A DNA stretch of 14,522 nt from contig JBMNQI010000055.1 of the NCBI GenBank assembly GCA_050944055.1, forward strand, positions 1 through 14,522, written 5' to 3'. Shown in pieces: positions 12,767-14,522 of this stretch. The notes below the pieces were generated by a model that did not search any database, was not told the origin of the DNA, and saw nothing but the letters and a program-made list of their open reading frames with translations. Every line of letters begins with the position of its first letter. Position 1 is the stretch's first letter. The translations under genes and the position numbers were made by a program. Source of the stretch: JBMNQI01 sp050944055 (GTDB lineage: Bacteria; Bacillota; Clostridia; Oscillospirales; Oscillospiraceae).

Positions 12767-13666
12767 ATGCTAAAAAGAATTACCGCGCTTATATTGAGCC
12801 TTGCCGCGTTTATATGCATATCGTCCTGCGCGGGCGGGAGAGAAGCCGGCGTAAAATCGGATAAGATAAGCGTTTTAGTTACGTTCAACGCCATGGAGGA
12901 GTTTGTCAAAGCCGTCGGCGGAAACAGGGTTGAAGTTAAGCGTATTATTCCCGACGGTATGGAACCCCATGATTTCGAGCCTAAGGCGAGGGATCTTATA
13001 GGCCTGAGCTCGGCGCGCGTCTTTGTCTACAACGGGCTCGGTATGGAGGCCTGGGCGGAAGACGCAGTGAGAGCGGCGGGTAATGACGACCTCATAGCTG
13101 TCGAGGCCTCACGCGGAATCGAGGCTATAAAAAATTCCGACGCGGGACAGTCCGGCCAGTATGACCCCCATGTCTGGCTCAGCCTTATTTGTGCCCAAAC
13201 CGAAGCGGAAAACATAAAGGACGCATTGGCAGAAGCCGATCCGGCCGGCAGGGATTATTATGAGGCAAATTACGGCCAATTCGTTTCAAGTCTCGATAAA
13301 TTGTATAACGAATACGCTGAAAAATTCAGCGCCGTCCAAAAACGGAGCTTTGTGACTGGCCACGCCGCTTTTGCCTATCTTTGCCGGGATTTCGGCCTCG
13401 AGCAAAACAGCGTGGAGGACGTTTTCGCCGGGGGCGAGCCCGGCGCGAGGCAGCTGACCTCGCTTATCGAATACTGCAGGGAAAACAACGTCACCACCAT
13501 ATTTGCCGAGGAAATGGCGAGCCCCGAGGTCTCCCGGACCCTGGCGGATGAAGTAGGAGCCGGGCTTGTAACCATATATACCATAGCCGGCAGCGAGGAC
13601 GGAAAAACATATCTCGAGCGCATGGAAGAAAACCTGGGAAGGATTTATGAAAGTTTGGCCGTATAG
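12767..13666 (+). CDS. znuA: Zinc-binding lipoprotein ZnuA (solute-binding component)
   Basis: 299 residues from the ATG at 12767-12769, with GAGGG 5 bases upstream. A frame open from 12617 runs through the promoter and operator and is discarded. A lipoprotein signal peptide ends in the lipobox ISSC (Cys21). Probable metal ligands are H68 (MEPHDFEP), H135 (DPHVWLS), H199 (TGHAAF) and an acidic residue near 276-278 (GSEDGK). Histidine as the third ligand suits zinc (AdcA/ZnuA type) rather than manganese (PsaA type has Glu there). The His-rich loop of many ZnuA proteins is missing; the stretch 120-133 has no histidine. It captures extracellular zinc for ZnuBC. It is divergent from znuC, shares its operator and ends at a hairpin at 13742. 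Confidence 0.93.
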   Translation: MLKRITALILSLAAFICISSCAGGREAGVKSDKISVLVTFNAMEEFVKAVGGNRVEVKRIIPDGMEPHDFEPKARDLIGLSSARVFVYNGLGMEAWAEDAVRAAGNDDLIAVEASRGIEAIKNSDAGQSGQYDPHVWLSLICAQTEAENIKDALAEADPAGRDYYEANYGQFVSSLDKLYNEYAEKFSAVQKRSFVTGHAAFAYLCRDFGLEQNSVEDVFAGGEPGARQLTSLIEYCRENNVTTIFAEEMASPEVSRTLADEVGAGLVTIYTIAGSEDGKTYLERMEENLGRIYESLAV

Positions 13667-13741
13667 CATTCCCGGGCGCTTCCGTTTTGCGCTGCAGCTG
13701 AGGTTTCGATAAACCGCATTTAATTATGAAATAAAACAGGA

Positions 13742-13777
13742 AACCAGCATGCATGACGGCCGCCCTGCATGCTGGTT
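13742..13777. terminator. Bidirectional stem-loop between znuA and the class V aminotransferase gene
   Basis: A perfect 12-bp stem AACCAGCATGCA (13742-13753) / TGCATGCTGGTT (13766-13777) with a 12-base loop. ACTTATAAGCCTTTT follows on the plus strand and TCCTGTTTTATTT on the minus strand. It lies 75 bases after znuA and just 14 bases after the end of the convergent gene, so it probably serves both. Confidence 0.75.
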
Positions 13778-13791
13778 ACTTATAAGCCTTT

Positions 13792-14522
13792 TCAGCTTCG
13801 TATGATGCCGCCGAGTATATCGCAGGCCTGGGCGACCTCAAACGAGGTATTAAACGCTGAAAAGCTCAGGCGAACCGTGCCGGTTTTGAAGGTTCCTGCC
13901 GAACGGTGTGCCTCCGGCGCGCAGTGCAGCCCGGCTCGGACCGCAACATTCCTTTTGCCGAGCATTTCGCTTACCTCCTCGCAGTCCCTGCCGGGCACAA
14001 TCAGGGACAATACGCCCGTCTGAAGCTCCTCGTCCTCAGATTTATACAGTATAGCCCCGCTTTCCCTCAGGCAGCCGACGACCTCGCTTAGCAGCTTTCT
14101 TTCGTGCTTGAGAATGCTTGATACGCCTTTTCCCAGCACAAAGCGGAGCCCCTCGCAAAGTCCCGCCGCGCCCGCAACATTGTGAGTGCCCGCCTCGAGG
14201 CGGTCCGGGTAGAATCCGGGCATTTCCCTGTATTGCGACATACTGCCGGTCCCGCCCTCAATAAGCGTTTTCGATTCATGCGCGCAGAGCAGCAGACCCG
14301 TCCCCTGCGGGCCGTAAAGCCCCTTATGGCCGGGCATCGCGATAAAATCCGCTTCCATCTCCTCCATATTCACAGGAAGCGTGCCGGCCGACTGAGAGGC
14401 GTCGACGATGTAAGGCACGTTGAATTTTTTGCAGAGCTTTCCGGCCTCGTACACAGGCTGGATATAGCCGAATACGTTTGACACATGGTTCATTATGACA
14501 GCTTTCACGTTACCGCTCCTAA
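13792..14522 (-). CDS. Class V aminotransferase / cysteine desulfurase family protein (N-terminus outside window)
   Basis: 243 complete codons from the window edge to a TGA at 13792-13794. The frame is open to the edge (RSGNVKAVIMNHVSNVFG), so a GTG at 14506-14508 is not the true start; about 130-140 N-terminal residues should lie outside. Visible PLP-site motifs are VDASQSAG (cofactor-ring aspartate) and MPGHKGLYGPQGTG, whose Lys forms the Schiff base. RAGLHCAPEAHRSAGT carries the probable sulfur-accepting cysteine. The pattern matches the cysteine-desulfurase-like branch typified by E. faecalis EF2568 (TIGR01977) rather than IscS or SufS proper. It would mobilise sulfur or selenium from cysteine or selenocysteine. 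It converges on znuA; no functional link to the zinc locus is visible. Confidence 0.9.
   Translation of the reverse strand, partial: RSGNVKAVIMNHVSNVFGYIQPVYEAGKLCKKFNVPYIVDASQSAGTLPVNMEEMEADFIAMPGHKGLYGPQGTGLLLCAHESKTLIEGGTGSMSQYREMPGFYPDRLEAGTHNVAGAAGLCEGLRFVLGKGVSSILKHERKLLSEVVGCLRESGAILYKSEDEELQTGVLSLIVPGRDCEEVSEMLGKRNVAVRAGLHCAPEAHRSAGTFKTGTVRLSFSAFNTSFEVAQACDILGGIIRS

Overview
The window looks like a chromosomal segment from an endospore-forming clostridial Firmicute. The evidence is a clear SpoIIID homologue, strong AGGAGG-type ribosome binding sites, TTG as well as ATG starts, many coupled (ATGA/TAATG) gene junctions and many stem-loop terminators. The base composition is near-balanced. 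I see no transposase, integrase, tRNA, rRNA or CRISPR array, so most of it reads as ordinary chromosome. The left third is the least standard part.

Left region (1-4436, all minus strand): three exported proteins carry the 'GYAAWG/GAWT' start of the SipW-dependent (TasA/camelysin-like) family. Between them sits a membrane histidine kinase with an overlapping LuxR/NarL-type response regulator. In transcription order it runs: exported protein A (3519-4436), a gap with a hairpin, kinase (1589-3289), regulator (951-1592), exported protein B (414-923), exported protein C (1-394, cut by the window edge). Gaps of 19-27 bases from the regulator to B to C suggest one kinase-regulator-B-C operon. The inference is a two-component system that controls a surface or matrix protein set.

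Centre-left (4437-5212): a regulatory intergenic region with short repeats, then spoIIID (4828-5076, TTG start) behind a good sigma-E-like promoter, followed by two terminators. The second terminator works in both directions.

Centre (5262-9785): a divergent metabolic module. A LysR regulator and a VOC/glyoxalase-fold protein read leftward. A zinc alcohol dehydrogenase and a 634-residue Fe-S/FMN/FAD enoate reductase (old yellow enzyme type) read rightward. A perfect 13-bp inverted repeat with a LysR T-N11-A core lies between them. The substrate is unknown. Then come two small membrane proteins, DUF4234 and DUF2752, with coupled translation.

Right (10711-13777): a complete zinc uptake locus. 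znuC, znuB and zur form an overlapping leftward operon, and znuA is divergent. A Zur-like dyad sits inside two face-to-face promoters. The right edge holds the C-terminal part of a cysteine-desulfurase-like class V aminotransferase (13792-14522, leftward, cut by the window).
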